From: Plasmodium coatneyi
Lineage: Eukaryota; Apicomplexa; Aconoidasida; Haemosporida; Plasmodiidae
Direction: 5' to 3'
DNA: 64,000 bases
Assembly: GCF_001680005.1 (NCBI RefSeq)
Contig: NC_033558.1
Span: 216,501 to 280,500, forward strand
Part shown: piece by piece, positions 1-9,454 of the stretch
How positions within the stretch are numbered: position 1 is the first letter of the stretch
Layout of the letters: every line of letters begins with the position of its first letter
Notes under the pieces: model-generated
What the model was told of the DNA's origin: nothing
The model's input: the letters and a program-made list of their open reading frames with translations, nothing else
Database searches by the model: none
Position numbers and translations under genes: made by a program

Positions 1-407
1 TTTTCTCCTTTGTTGGAGGAACGCCCATGTTCTGTTAGAGGCTTTTTTTTCTATGCTTCTTCGCCACGCCGAGCCGCACTCACCTTCAGTCGACCAACCC
101 GTGATAGGGGAAGTGCCATAAAAAATAAAAAAAAAATACGAACAAAGCAACGCTTTACTATAACTGAACATGTTTGCAAATTGGTTTTCTCCGTTTTAGT
201 GGAAACTCGTTCTGACCACCACCCCACAAGGGAAAAAAAGAATAAAAGGCAAAATTGTACAGAAGGGGATTGTTACATCCTCAGTTGTATCGCTCATCAT
301 TTATGATGGGAGGTTCCTATTTCCGACGGAAGGGGTAAACAAGGACCCTTCCTTTTTTTCACCTCCTACATTTGAATGTAAAAATTCTGACTTGTTCATA
401 CAATTTG

Positions 408-443
<36 letters not shown>

Positions 444-805
444 CCCATTTTGGCTACCTGCGGTGGGGAGGGGCCAGGTTTATGCCAACCAGAGGAATAG
501 AAGCAGCACATAGGATATATAAGACCGTTTGTGGTGTTGAACAGACGGGATGTATTTACACTCCTCCTCTGTAGGAGAGCAAAGCAAGGACAACGTGATT
601 GCATCATTCTGTCCATGCGTGCTCAAGTGTACCACATTTTGCTTACCACACGAATGTGCAAATTTTTGTGCTGACCTGTTCAGGCAAATCAGTGGGGAAA
701 AATGATGCCGCCATTGCAAGCATGTATGTATATATATGTAAGCGGAACATCTCTACATTCCCCCATAAAGTATACACCCAAATGAATTGCCAATAAAGGG
801 AGATC
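1..805. other. Intergenic region upstream of the BRAP2-like gene
   Basis: No gene is supported here. The stretch holds a T tract near 412-438 and one copy of the dispersed TGAAC/GTCAGG motif at 671-684. Short open frames in this stretch have no domain or signal that I recognise. Confidence 0.6.
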
Positions 806-3424
806 ATGTTTCACCTAATCATCTATACGAAAGAACATTCCAGCCATGTTAACAACCTTCTAACCCTGTTCGAAAATGTGTACGATCGGAATGGAAACAA
901 AATTTCAAAGCATGGGGAACACCATGGGGAGCACCCTGGGGGGGAGAATAAAGGTGACATGAATGATAACGCGGCAACATTGGACAAAAAGGTGACTGAA
1001 GAAAGGGCATTCCCCAAGCAGAAGATCGCTCAAGAGGGGGGAGGGGGGCCAAAGGTGCAACATTATACGTCCTCCTTTTTGCAGCTCTACATAAATGACG
1101 AAAGGAATTTCGATTTGTACTTAATAGACGAGGAGGACGACAATCACCACGACAATGACAACGACAACGACAACGAAGGAGGAACAACGTCCGTAGCAGC
1201 GGACGTTTCCCCCCTGGGTGTTGCTCCTCCTACACAAAAGAGGGTAACCTGCGGAACGGAAAATGAAGACACACGACGTAATCAAGTGAGTAGCAAAAAA
1301 GGGGGAGAAAAACGCGAAAGAGGCACCTCAGTAAAATGGCCAAAGGAAGGAATTAACCAGAAGGATACTCAGCCGCACGACGATGATAAAAGCAGAAGAG
1401 TGAACCTACCCCTGCATCGATCCCACATGTTGTTCATTCTGTCGTTGCCGGCACAGTTCCGTGTAGACCACTTCTACCGCTTGATTAATTCTTACATGGA
1501 CTTCATTGTTCAGATGAAGGTCTTCCACGTAATCGGTAATATTTCCTTCTTGGATGAAGAGGAGTGGCCCAAGGGGGAAGAAGCAAAAGTGGCCACCCAT
1601 CCGGAGGAATCGGATGAATACAGCGGGTGTAGTGAAGGCAACCAGCATGAAGAGGGCATCACTACATGCAAAAATGAACCATTGGCCACGTATGAAAGAA
1701 TGCACGGCGTGGTAAAAAGGAGGTTAAAAAAGAAGAAAAAAATGAAAAGTTATTCCGTGCTTATTTTTTTTAAAACACAAATTTACGCGGACATGTTTTT
1801 TAGTGAGTACCACTGTACTTGTTTGAACCACGTGGTGGAGGGTCGACAGGGAGAGTGGAAAAACTTGGTCAACGCAACGGACGAGAAGGGATACCCTGAT
1901 TGGTATGTCTACTGCGCGTTCGTCAGTTTGGTGTATTACATTGTGGATGAAGAAGTGGGGACGCTCCAGGTGGACGTTGACACAGACGTCTTATCCCAAG
2001 TAGATGAACCGCCTGAGCGAAGTGAGCACAAGAAGGGCTTGAAGGAAACACACGGGGGAGTGAATCACCTCCCTTCCAGCAACAACAACCCATTCGACAT
2101 AAATCGATTTGAGAACTTTCAAAAAAGCATCATAACAGATGGAAACACGTGCATATCTACTTGTCCCCTCTGCATGGAGTTGCTGTGCGAGGACGTGTGC
2201 TTTACTCTAACGAGGAGCAAAAAATGGCACGTCCGGAAAAAGGGGAAGGAGAGCAAGCTGCACGATTATGTGAACTTATCCTGCAACGTTTGTTCTTTGA
2301 TTTTTCTCTACGATTCGGTGGGGCGGTTAGTTGGGGGTTCAGCGGTTATAGGAACGCCGAAGGGTACACCAAACGGGGTGGCACACTCGGTAGAGAACAC
2401 CATTGAAGAGGACAAAACGCGTGTTGAAGTGCCCCCCGTGAGGGATGCCCCAACCCGGCTGGGACATATAGTGGGCACCCTCAAATGCAGAAACTGCAAC
2501 AACGTGGACGACATATGGTTGTGCCTTACATGTGCAAACATTGGCTGCGGAAGGTACCAAAAGAGTCACGCGAAATTGCATAGCACCCTGTATAACCACC
2601 ACTACTGTCTGAACCTGAGAACGAAAAAAGTGTGGAACTACATGCGGGAGGCTTTTATTGAAGACAAGATGGAGGATGATCAGAGTGAGTTGGCAAATGC
2701 TTGGCGTGGAGGCAGCGGTCCCACTAATGGTGGGTTCTGTTGTAACACGTTCCATTCATGTGTAGATGCACCCCCCACGGGAAGGGCTGACTTTCTGGAC
2801 GATGAGTATGACCATTGGTGCGGTGACGAGAGGGAGTCGGCCCTGGACCATGCAGGGCACGTCGATCACATCGACCACATCTACTATGACCATTACGACA
2901 CGCAGGACCACTATGATAGCCTCATTTACAACAAAATCTACGACATTTTCACGGATGACGCGTATATCAGTGATGGGCTCAAGAACGAACTGCTATACAG
3001 TCTCTACTCCCTGCTGTCTCACGAATCGAACGTCTACAACAGTAGTCTGATCGAACTGCAGTGCAGCTACATGAGTAAAGTGGACCAGGAAAGTAGGAAC
3101 ATAAAAAACGTGCGCGATGCGGTTAATCAGGTTGAAAGCCAGAACAGCAAAATGGAAACCTTCCTCCAGAAGGTGGATTCTTCCATTAAGGCGAAGAATA
3201 ACGAAAGGGCGCAACTTCAGGAGAAGATCAACTTTCTTAGGGAACTGAACAGGAACATCATTTCGCAGCGGTGTGGTGCCAGGCAAGCGTCGAAAGTGGC
3301 CACAGAAGGCAATACTGTGCAGGATGACGATGATGATGATGCTGACTCCAGGAAGATAAAGCGGCTGGACGAGACGATCCAATCGCTGCAGGCACAGGTG
3401 GATGAGTTGCTGCGTGGGTTGTAG
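806..3424 (+). CDS. BRCA1-associated protein 2 (BRAP2/IMP)-like protein with degenerate RING and ZnF-UBP
   Basis: Single-exon gene of 872 residues starting at the first ATG of the frame. Domains in BRAP2 order are visible. An RRM-like BRAP2 N-terminal domain spans roughly residues 205-345, interrupted by a charged insert. A RING-position segment begins with CPLC at residue 453. A ZnF-UBP finger runs about 561-612 (CRNC, CLTC, GCGRY, then a row of histidines). A C-terminal coiled coil fills roughly the last 130 residues. Family members bind ubiquitin through ZnF-UBP, act as E3 ligases through RING and work in the cytoplasm. Here the RING segment has a Cys pair at each end but no usual central Cys-x-His cluster, so ligase activity is doubtful. 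A His/Asp-rich low-complexity insert lies near residues 670-710. The family call is firm; the biological role in the parasite is inferred. Confidence 0.85.
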   Translation: MFHLIIYTKEHSSHVNNLLTLFENVYDRNGNKISKHGEHHGEHPGGENKGDMNDNAATLDKKVTEERAFPKQKIAQEGGGGPKVQHYTSSFLQLYINDERNFDLYLIDEEDDNHHDNDNDNDNEGGTTSVAADVSPLGVAPPTQKRVTCGTENEDTRRNQVSSKKGGEKRERGTSVKWPKEGINQKDTQPHDDDKSRRVNLPLHRSHMLFILSLPAQFRVDHFYRLINSYMDFIVQMKVFHVIGNISFLDEEEWPKGEEAKVATHPEESDEYSGCSEGNQHEEGITTCKNEPLATYERMHGVVKRRLKKKKKMKSYSVLIFFKTQIYADMFFSEYHCTCLNHVVEGRQGEWKNLVNATDEKGYPDWYVYCAFVSLVYYIVDEEVGTLQVDVDTDVLSQVDEPPERSEHKKGLKETHGGVNHLPSSNNNPFDINRFENFQKSIITDGNTCISTCPLCMELLCEDVCFTLTRSKKWHVRKKGKESKLHDYVNLSCNVCSLIFLYDSVGRLVGGSAVIGTPKGTPNGVAHSVENTIEEDKTRVEVPPVRDAPTRLGHIVGTLKCRNCNNVDDIWLCLTCANIGCGRYQKSHAKLHSTLYNHHYCLNLRTKKVWNYMREAFIEDKMEDDQSELANAWRGGSGPTNGGFCCNTFHSCVDAPPTGRADFLDDEYDHWCGDERESALDHAGHVDHIDHIYYDHYDTQDHYDSLIYNKIYDIFTDDAYISDGLKNELLYSLYSLLSHESNVYNSSLIELQCSYMSKVDQESRNIKNVRDAVNQVESQNSKMETFLQKVDSSIKAKNNERAQLQEKINFLRELNRNIISQRCGARQASKVATEGNTVQDDDDDDADSRKIKRLDETIQSLQAQVDELLRGL

Positions 3425-3584
3425 CGGTGATGAAGTGATGATGATGCTGGGTCGAGAAAGACTAACCTTGGAGTAGAGTGACGTTACCCCACGGCGTTAT
3501 GGTGCAAAGTTGTGGAATCAATTGCACAAACGAATGATATAACCGAGTGGTGCCCCAAAATGGTATGCTAAAATGACGTAAAAA

Positions 3585-3619
<35 letters not shown>

Positions 3620-3740
3620 ACAAGTCCTAAGTCCGCGTGCGCGGGTGAAGATTAAAAAAACGGGAGAAAAGGTGAACAGAGATATGAAGACAGGTCAGCA
3701 AAAAAAATACTTTCTGAACTGATGAGCATTCCGCCCCACC
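3425..3740. other. Convergent intergenic region with A32 tract
   Basis: The region lies between the 3' ends of the BRAP2-like and RALP1-like genes. It holds a 32-base A tract at 3587-3618 and a diverged dispersed-motif copy (ACAGGTCAGCAAAA) around 3690-3704. No gene is seen. Confidence 0.6.
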
Positions 3741-5654
3741 CTAGAACATATCGTAGAGCAGGCGGTAGAGCTTCTTTAGCGTCATGGAGTCCTTTGCAAA
3801 GTTGTTAAAGAAGTGATTTTTCAGAGTTTCATCCAGGGTGAATTTGTTCTGCGTTCCCTTTGTCGCTGCGTTTTTTTCAGTAACCCCAGCGGTGCTGCCG
3901 TTTGCCGTGGATGACCCCTTCTTGGAGGATGAGACAGGTTTAAATGGACAAGTGGAATTGGCGTCTGCCCCATCAGCATCGCAGTACTGAAGGAACTCAG
4001 ACTCACTAACCTCCGTCTGGCTAGTAGCACCTTCGTTGTTGTTTCCTACCACATCGTTACTGCTCGGGTCGACAGTGGGTTGTTCCTTCTTCGCCCCCTT
4101 GTATTCTGTATGCACACGCACGTTTTTCAACTGGTCCTCTGCCTTGTTTATATTTTTTTCGATGCTCTGCAGGAGGTCTCCTTGTCCCTGTATGTTATTA
4201 TACACTATATTTCCAGTGTTTTTTAATTCAACCGAAAAGTTTAACAAATTCGATACAATGTTTTGTGCCAAGTCGACTCGTTGGTTTCCTTCTGCTTCTC
4301 CTGCTCCTTCTCCTTTACTCAGATGCACTGCTATATTTCTCAGTTCATTAGACTTACCCAACAGGACGTCAATAATTTTCTTGTTCACCTCCACCTGCAT
4401 TTTTTCCTTTTGTAGCAGGTCGTCCTCTAAGGTTAGTATTTGTAGGATCACCCGCAAGTACTCCTTCTGTTTGGAGGACAGCTCCTTGGACTTCAACATA
4501 TCATACAGGACGCTTTTTATTTTATTCATTTTTTCCGAGGGTTTCTTTTCGTCATTATCCTGTTCATCGATGGTGGTCGTATTATCGTCGGGGCTTCCTC
4601 CACCGTCTACATTTTCTCCTCCTGAAATGTCCCCACTTTGTGGTACATCACCACTTTGTGGTCCATCACCATTTTGTGGTGTTTCCCCTTCTTCATCCTC
4701 CGGTTCGTCATCCTGCGCCTCTTCGTCGCTCACCTCATTCATTCCTCCTCCGCTACTACTACTACTACCGCTGCAACTGTTGCAACCGCTGTTCTTGCTT
4801 GTGACAGCCGCCTTGGTGCCGCTTCGAAGCAAACCGCCCTGACCCTTCTGCTGAGCGCACTTGGGCGCGCTTTCCTCCTGCAAACTCAAAAACGACTGTG
4901 ACGTAACAGCCATCTCTTCACCCACCCCACTATGCACACCACTCACGTTCTTGAGCACATGAAACTTTTCGTAGCTTGCATAAGACTCACTCAGGAAAGA
5001 CAAAAAGCTGTTGAAATTTTTCTTCTGTCTATCCAGGTGTTCTTTAATGCTTTTCAAAACATGGATCATTAGTATTTTCTGTTTTTTCTCCTCGTACAAG
5101 GATTCGTTATCTTCGTTTGTTCCTTTTTCACCTGTGCTGTTATCGTGACTTTCTATCTCCTTCAGCGCGTTTACCACATTGTTTTTTTTTCTCCCTTTTG
5201 CTGCCTTCTTCATGGGGCACGCCCCTGAAGTTTGCGTACTCCCCTGGGTTGCTTTCCCCTTTATCTGCTTCATTTCGTTGTATTGCTTTTCTTCTAACTC
5301 TGCCGCTTCCCTGTCGACTGCCTCCATATCGGCTGCCTCCTGCACGGTTGCTTCCTCCCCGGCTGCCACTTCCACAGATGTATCATCTGTCATTTCCTCC
5401 CCCCCTTCTAAGTCGTCTCCCCATTCATTGTCATCCACATCCCCCTCTATCGTTTTATTCCCCGTAATATTTCCCTTTTGGTCGCTCTTCCCCTTTTTCT
5501 CACTTACCATGGGGCAGACTGCGTTCTTTCCCGCGGTCTGTTCACCCTCCACATTAGTGCCACCCTTCTTTAGGCGATACGCACTGTTCACTGGTCCCAA
5601 CAGGACACCTACGTTGACGAGGAAAAATAAAAAAAGAACAATGTCCCGCTTCAT
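3741..5654 (-). CDS. RALP1: Rhoptry-associated leucine zipper-like protein 1 (RALP1)-like secreted protein
   Basis: Single exon, 637 residues. An N-terminal hydrophobic signal peptide (about residues 5-24) is followed by an acidic, low-complexity N-terminal half, a coiled-coil segment rich in Leu/Lys/Glu at roughly 370-520, and a short basic C-terminal region. There is no transmembrane segment after the signal. RALP1 is a rhoptry-neck protein used by merozoites during red-cell entry. The name rests on signal peptide plus coiled coil plus position next to pelota in the chromosome 7-type block, not on a distinctive domain. Three CP-M/F motifs (near residues 47, 146 and 569) stand out. An 18-base tandem repeat at about 4631-4690 encodes a Gly-Asp-x-Pro-Gln-Ser unit. 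It could instead be another Plasmodium coiled-coil secreted protein. Confidence 0.6.
   Translation of the reverse strand: MKRDIVLFLFFLVNVGVLLGPVNSAYRLKKGGTNVEGEQTAGKNAVCPMVSEKKGKSDQKGNITGNKTIEGDVDDNEWGDDLEGGEEMTDDTSVEVAAGEEATVQEAADMEAVDREAAELEEKQYNEMKQIKGKATQGSTQTSGACPMKKAAKGRKKNNVVNALKEIESHDNSTGEKGTNEDNESLYEEKKQKILMIHVLKSIKEHLDRQKKNFNSFLSFLSESYASYEKFHVLKNVSGVHSGVGEEMAVTSQSFLSLQEESAPKCAQQKGQGGLLRSGTKAAVTSKNSGCNSCSGSSSSSGGGMNEVSDEEAQDDEPEDEEGETPQNGDGPQSGDVPQSGDISGGENVDGGGSPDDNTTTIDEQDNDEKKPSEKMNKIKSVLYDMLKSKELSSKQKEYLRVILQILTLEDDLLQKEKMQVEVNKKIIDVLLGKSNELRNIAVHLSKGEGAGEAEGNQRVDLAQNIVSNLLNFSVELKNTGNIVYNNIQGQGDLLQSIEKNINKAEDQLKNVRVHTEYKGAKKEQPTVDPSSNDVVGNNNEGATSQTEVSESEFLQYCDADGADANSTCPFKPVSSSKKGSSTANGSTAGVTEKNAATKGTQNKFTLDETLKNHFFNNFAKDSMTLKKLYRLLYDMF
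4631..4690 (-). repeat. 18-bp tandem repeat in the RALP1-like gene
   Basis: About three imperfect copies of an 18-base unit containing CACTTTGTGGT encode the hexapeptide GD(V/I/G)PQS in the acidic low-complexity part of the protein. Such short in-frame repeats commonly vary in copy number between strains. Confidence 0.75.
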
Positions 5655-6489
5655 TTTTGTCTACAGAGCTGGATTTTTTTCTTTTTTTCAGAAAAAAAAA
5701 CTGGGCAGCTCCTCAGTTTTGGCCCCGTGTGCGGCAACGGGTAGTTCGCTGTGCGCGCGTTGGCATATGTTGGCATGTGCGTCGTTCTCCTTCGTGGCAC
5801 TGTCCTCTTTTTGTGTCTGCCTTGGTGTCCGCACGCGGGTTAATTAAAACTCATGCACACACATTTATGTGCATTTATTTACGTACATATATTTATGTGA
5901 TTTTTTTTTTTTTTTTTTCACTTGCATATGTAAGTGCATACTTGGGCACGCTGCTCCCTGGTGGTGGTTGTGGCTGCAAAGAATTTCACTGCAACGAAGC
6001 GGTGGGCGCTGTCAGACGTGTTGCCTAACGTGCTGTATAGCATATTACCGACGTGCTGCATAACGTGTTACCGGACGTACTGCATAACGTGCCGCGACGC
6101 GGGGAAATCCAGTACGTGGAAAAGTTAGACAAAGTAGACGATGCAGAACAAACAGAACGACGATGCGCGCACAGATACCACTTTCCCTTCCATGTCATGC
6201 GCGTCATCCTTCCCCCTTTTGGTACACGTTGCCTGCATTTTTTTCGCGAAAAAAAGTAGGCACTTCCCTGCACTGTGCCGAAATACACGCGCAACTCTTC
6301 TTGTTTCTGTGTGGGAGAAAAAAAAAAAAAAAAAAAAATCTGCACAGGTCAGGTAAAAGGAGAAAAATATTCAAAAATTACATGCATGTGCAGGTAAATT
6401 TGTGTAAAAAAAAAAAAAAAAAAATAGCTAGTTGGCTCTTGCGATGTTCATTCCCAGCGGAAAACACAAAACGTCACCCACCCGGCAGA
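5655..6489. other. Intergenic region between RALP1-like and pelota genes
   Basis: No gene is supported. It holds T and A tracts, an imperfect tandem of about 17 bases near 6021-6090 (tgctgtatagcatattaccgacg-type units with CGTGCTG/CGTGTTA) and a dispersed-motif copy at 6344-6358 directly after an A tract of about 21. Confidence 0.6.
6344..6358 (+). repeat. Dispersed motif copy (ACAGGTCAGGTAAAA)
   Basis: The half-site ACAGGTCAGGTAAAA lies six bases after a long A tract (about 6318-6338). It belongs to the recurring intergenic motif family described in the findings. Confidence 0.6.
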
Positions 6490-7647
6490 TCAATTCTCCC
6501 CGTCTTCGCGCTTCTCATTTTGCTGCTCCGGCGCATAGACGGGGAACTTCAAAATGGCGGCAATCCCTGTCAGGGCGTTGAGCTGCTCGCCCGTGGTGTG
6601 GTTGTCTGGAAAGATAAACACACGTCCACCGCTGTTCTTCACGTTACTCACCATGGCGACGTACTCCTTTCTCGTCACCACGTCACAGTTCCGAAAAGTC
6701 CGGTCGGTAATGAGCAAAGATTCGATGGCCTGCAACGAAGCAGCATATCTCACGTCAGCATCTCCGTAGCAAATTTTCTCTTCACTTTTATCAAACAATT
6801 TGTAAAAGCGATTTAAAACGTCCATGTGAGAAACGACCTTCATGTTTAACACTTGGTCTTTTATTTGTTCACTGCTCAATATTTCGTTGACGGAATTTCT
6901 GTTCACGCTGGATGTCTTGACGATGAGAAACTTGGACTTCATGCTCAGCACGTCTTTGTCATTTTTCTTTTCTGATTTTTCATACACATATTGTAGAAAG
7001 TCGTTTTTAAAAAAACCCGGTCCACCCAGAATGATACATTGCATTTTTTCTACATCCACATTTTTCACCAGCTGCTGAAGCAGTTGCTGGAAAAATGCGC
7101 CCAACGACTTTGCGTATAGACTGTTATTGTTCTTTTCTCTCTTTTTCTTAATCACCTTACTTAGCGTGAATATATGTTTACAGAGATTTTCCGTGAGGAG
7201 ATACATTTGCGCTTCTCCGCAGCTCACCAGCAGGATGGCTACCTTAGAATTCATCCTTACGTTGGTACATTCCTCCAACTTTTGCTTATACACACTGTCC
7301 CAGTTTTTTTTTTTTATTTTTATTTTTTCATTAAGTGCTATTTCGAAGGTATGGTATTGTCCCATTTTTACGTAGTCGTTGCTTTTGATGTTTTTTCCTG
7401 ATAACCTGAGACTGTTGTTGACTGAGTCGAAGTCCACCTTTGTTATCATGAGTGTTAGTCTCATTTTCCTGATTTCCGTGGCGTAGGTGTTGTTCCCAAT
7501 ATCCTTGTGTACCTTCCTCGACGTGACGGTCTCCACTTCATCGTTGATGCTAATCAGGTTGTACAGATGCCACAGATCGTCGTCCTCCTCCGCCACCAGC
7601 CCGAAGGCCATGTCTTCGTTGTCTCGCTTCCGGAAGAGCAGCTTCAT
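6490..7647 (-). CDS. PELO: Protein pelota (Dom34) homolog
   Basis: Single exon, 385 residues, the normal length of pelota. The three eRF1-like domains are present: an N-terminal Sm-like domain (about 1-130) starting with the family's MKLL-x(n)-DMW-type opening, a central domain (about 135-260) with ILGGPGFFKNDF, and a C-terminal domain (about 265-375) with YGDADVRYAA and the final NxTGEQLNALTGIAAILKFP block. As in all pelota proteins there is no GGQ loop, so it does not terminate translation. It splits stalled ribosomes with HBS1 (no-go and non-stop decay) in the cytoplasm. It lies between the RALP1-like gene and the RS-rich zinc-finger gene on the same strand. Confidence 0.93.
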   Translation of the reverse strand: MKLLFRKRDNEDMAFGLVAEEDDDLWHLYNLISINDEVETVTSRKVHKDIGNNTYATEIRKMRLTLMITKVDFDSVNNSLRLSGKNIKSNDYVKMGQYHTFEIALNEKIKIKKKNWDSVYKQKLEECTNVRMNSKVAILLVSCGEAQMYLLTENLCKHIFTLSKVIKKKREKNNNSLYAKSLGAFFQQLLQQLVKNVDVEKMQCIILGGPGFFKNDFLQYVYEKSEKKNDKDVLSMKSKFLIVKTSSVNRNSVNEILSSEQIKDQVLNMKVVSHMDVLNRFYKLFDKSEEKICYGDADVRYAASLQAIESLLITDRTFRNCDVVTRKEYVAMVSNVKNSGGRVFIFPDNHTTGEQLNALTGIAAILKFPVYAPEQQNEKREDGEN

Positions 7648-8354
7648 GGCTGGGCGCTCCGTTCAGCCAACAAGGGGTTGCTCGATTGGCTCCTCCGCGC
7701 AGTTCCTACGTACCTTTCGTTGCGCTTATACGTCCATATAAACGTGCGCACTTTTTTTTTTTTTTTTTTTTTCCCTCCTTCAGCGGAGTCAAGGTGAGCA
7801 CTTTCCCCTCCCATCATTTCGCGCTTTCAATTTCTTTGCCCCATTGAATGGTCGCCCCTTTGGTTACGTTGTTTTGTTTTATTTTTTTTAATTTATTTTT
7901 TTGCTTTCCCCTTTGGTGTTTCCCATATAGGGTGGGTTGACCCATCCCCGCGGTGCAGATAAAAGTATGCTTACGAAATTTCGCAGGTCTCTTTCCGGTT
8001 TGCTCGGTTCCATTTTGCCCCTCATACAGGGAAGTGAAAAGAAGCAGGTCACCAATGTTAAGCATCCCGGCGGGGGGAACTCCCTCCCTTCATGTAATTC
8101 TTGTGGACATTGTAAACAGTTGACGGAGGACACATCACATAGAGCGCAATGACTCATCCGGTTTGTTCGTTCCACCACGTGGGTAACTTCCCTTTTGGGG
8201 GGCAAAACACACCTAGCAGACTCACATGCAGCGTTCCTTTTTTTCTTTGCGCACCCCACGCGGCTTGTCCAGTGGGGTCTCTCCTCTACAAATGTATGCG
8301 CATGCCTCCCTTCGATCGGTTATATTTTTAAGTGTTAACATTTGCAACAGTTGC

Positions 8355-8389
<35 letters not shown>

Positions 8390-8725
8390 GCTAGCTGTAT
8401 GAACCGTTCAGGTGAAAAAAAAAAAAAAAAAAAATGAACAAACCAAAGGAATAACTTAAATGCAATTCCTTCTTCACTGAAATGCAAAACATGTTGCATC
8501 CTAATCTGTGAAGGTGAATTCACTTTTTGTGCAACATAGATGAGCCACGTTCTCGATTGAGACTTCCAAAATGGGCCTGCGCGGTTCAGTGGTCAAATGA
8601 AGGGAGCGTTGTTCCTTCACAGTCAGTGCGTTTCGCATTACCTCTTCTCCCTCTTCACACAGAAAGGGGAAAACACGCAAAGTAACTTTTCATAAATTGC
8701 AAATGGTTACGCGCCCCCCATCGTA
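7648..8725. other. Intergenic region with A31 tract and dispersed element
   Basis: No gene is supported. The region holds a 31-base A tract (8357-8387) followed directly by TAGCTAGC, a motif copy and another A tract, plus T-rich stretches. Small open frames here look random. Confidence 0.6.
8388..8416 (+). repeat. Dispersed element: TAGCTAGC plus TGAACCGTTCAGGTGAAA
   Basis: TAGCTAGC (8388-8395) is followed after four bases by TGAACCGTTCAGGTGAAA (from 8400). The unit is bounded by A tracts on both sides (8357-8387 and from 8414). A near-identical unit in reverse orientation lies at 23822-23852. Confidence 0.75.
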
Positions 8726-9454
8726 TTAAATCTTCCTCAACTTTTTACACTTACAGCACTGCACATTTGCGTACACATTTTTGGCTTTACAACTGTAACA
8801 CTCGTAGTGGCTCTTCCTACTTGTTTGCTTGGTGCCACTGTCCGTCTTCTTCATTTGCACCTTCTCCTGGTGACCTTCTTTTGGGTCAAAGAGAAACTGA
8901 TCAACCTGGATGATGCCATCGCCTAGGCTCAGTCCATATGCCTTCTCGAAGACGTCCTTTTCGTACTTGTTTTTTTCCTCCATGATATAACTTGGCAATA
9001 ATTTCTCGCTCGAAATGTCGTTTGAGAAATAATCGAATGCGTTGTAGGACACCTGTGGGGGTTCCTTGGCTTTCCGCGCAGCTTCCCGTTCATTGTCACT
9101 GTGTCGTCTTCGACCTCTGCTCCTGCTTCGGCTTCTCCTCCGTTCCTTTTCCCCTCTTCTGGGTTGGCTATCCTCGCGGGATCCAGATTCACTGCGTCGT
9201 CCTTTCTTCTTCCTCCTTTTGTTGGAATCCCCCCTTGAATCATGCCTACGGGGTGAACCACTCCAATGGTGTGAACCGCTCCGATGGTGTGAACCGCTCC
9301 GATGGTGTGAATCGCTCCGATGGTGTTTTCGATCAGCACGCCATCGCTTCGCTCCACCGGGACTACCCTCCCCTCTATGGTGCCGTAACTTCTCCTTCCG
9401 TTCGAGCCTCCCTCTTGCAGTTTCTTCTTCCTCGCGGCGTCCCGTTTTCATCAT
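8726..9454 (-). CDS. RS-rich protein with one C-terminal RanBP2-type zinc finger
   Basis: Single exon, 242 residues. The N-terminal two thirds are Arg/Ser/His-rich, with SR dipeptides typical of splicing-associated proteins. A conserved middle segment (about 140-200) precedes a C-terminal zinc finger, C-x2-C-x3-N-x6-C-x2-C. That is the RanBP2/ZRANB2 spacing including the Asn, but the Trp usually found before the first Cys is Tyr. Such fingers bind single-stranded RNA in ZRANB2 or ubiquitin in other proteins; the RS context favours an RNA role in the nucleus. An 18-base repeat encodes HHRSGS units. No narrower family is recognised. Confidence 0.65.
   Translation of the reverse strand: MMKTGRREEEETARGRLERKEKLRHHRGEGSPGGAKRWRADRKHHRSDSHHRSGSHHRSGSHHWSGSPRRHDSRGDSNKRRKKKGRRSESGSREDSQPRRGEKERRRSRSRSRGRRRHSDNEREAARKAKEPPQVSYNAFDYFSNDISSEKLLPSYIMEEKNKYEKDVFEKAYGLSLGDGIIQVDQFLFDPKEGHQEKVQMKKTDSGTKQTSRKSHYECYSCKAKNVYANVQCCKCKKLRKI
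9252..9325 (-). repeat. 18-bp tandem repeat encoding HHRSGS units
   Basis: About four copies of an 18-base unit (GGTGTGAACCGCTCCGAT on the + strand) lie inside the RS-rich zinc-finger gene and encode His-His-Arg-Ser-(Gly/Asp)-Ser. Confidence 0.8.

Noticed and set aside
4036..4842. 268-codon open frame on the + strand across the RALP1-like gene
   Set aside because: It is the antisense shadow of an acidic, repeat-bearing coding sequence; it has no features of its own.
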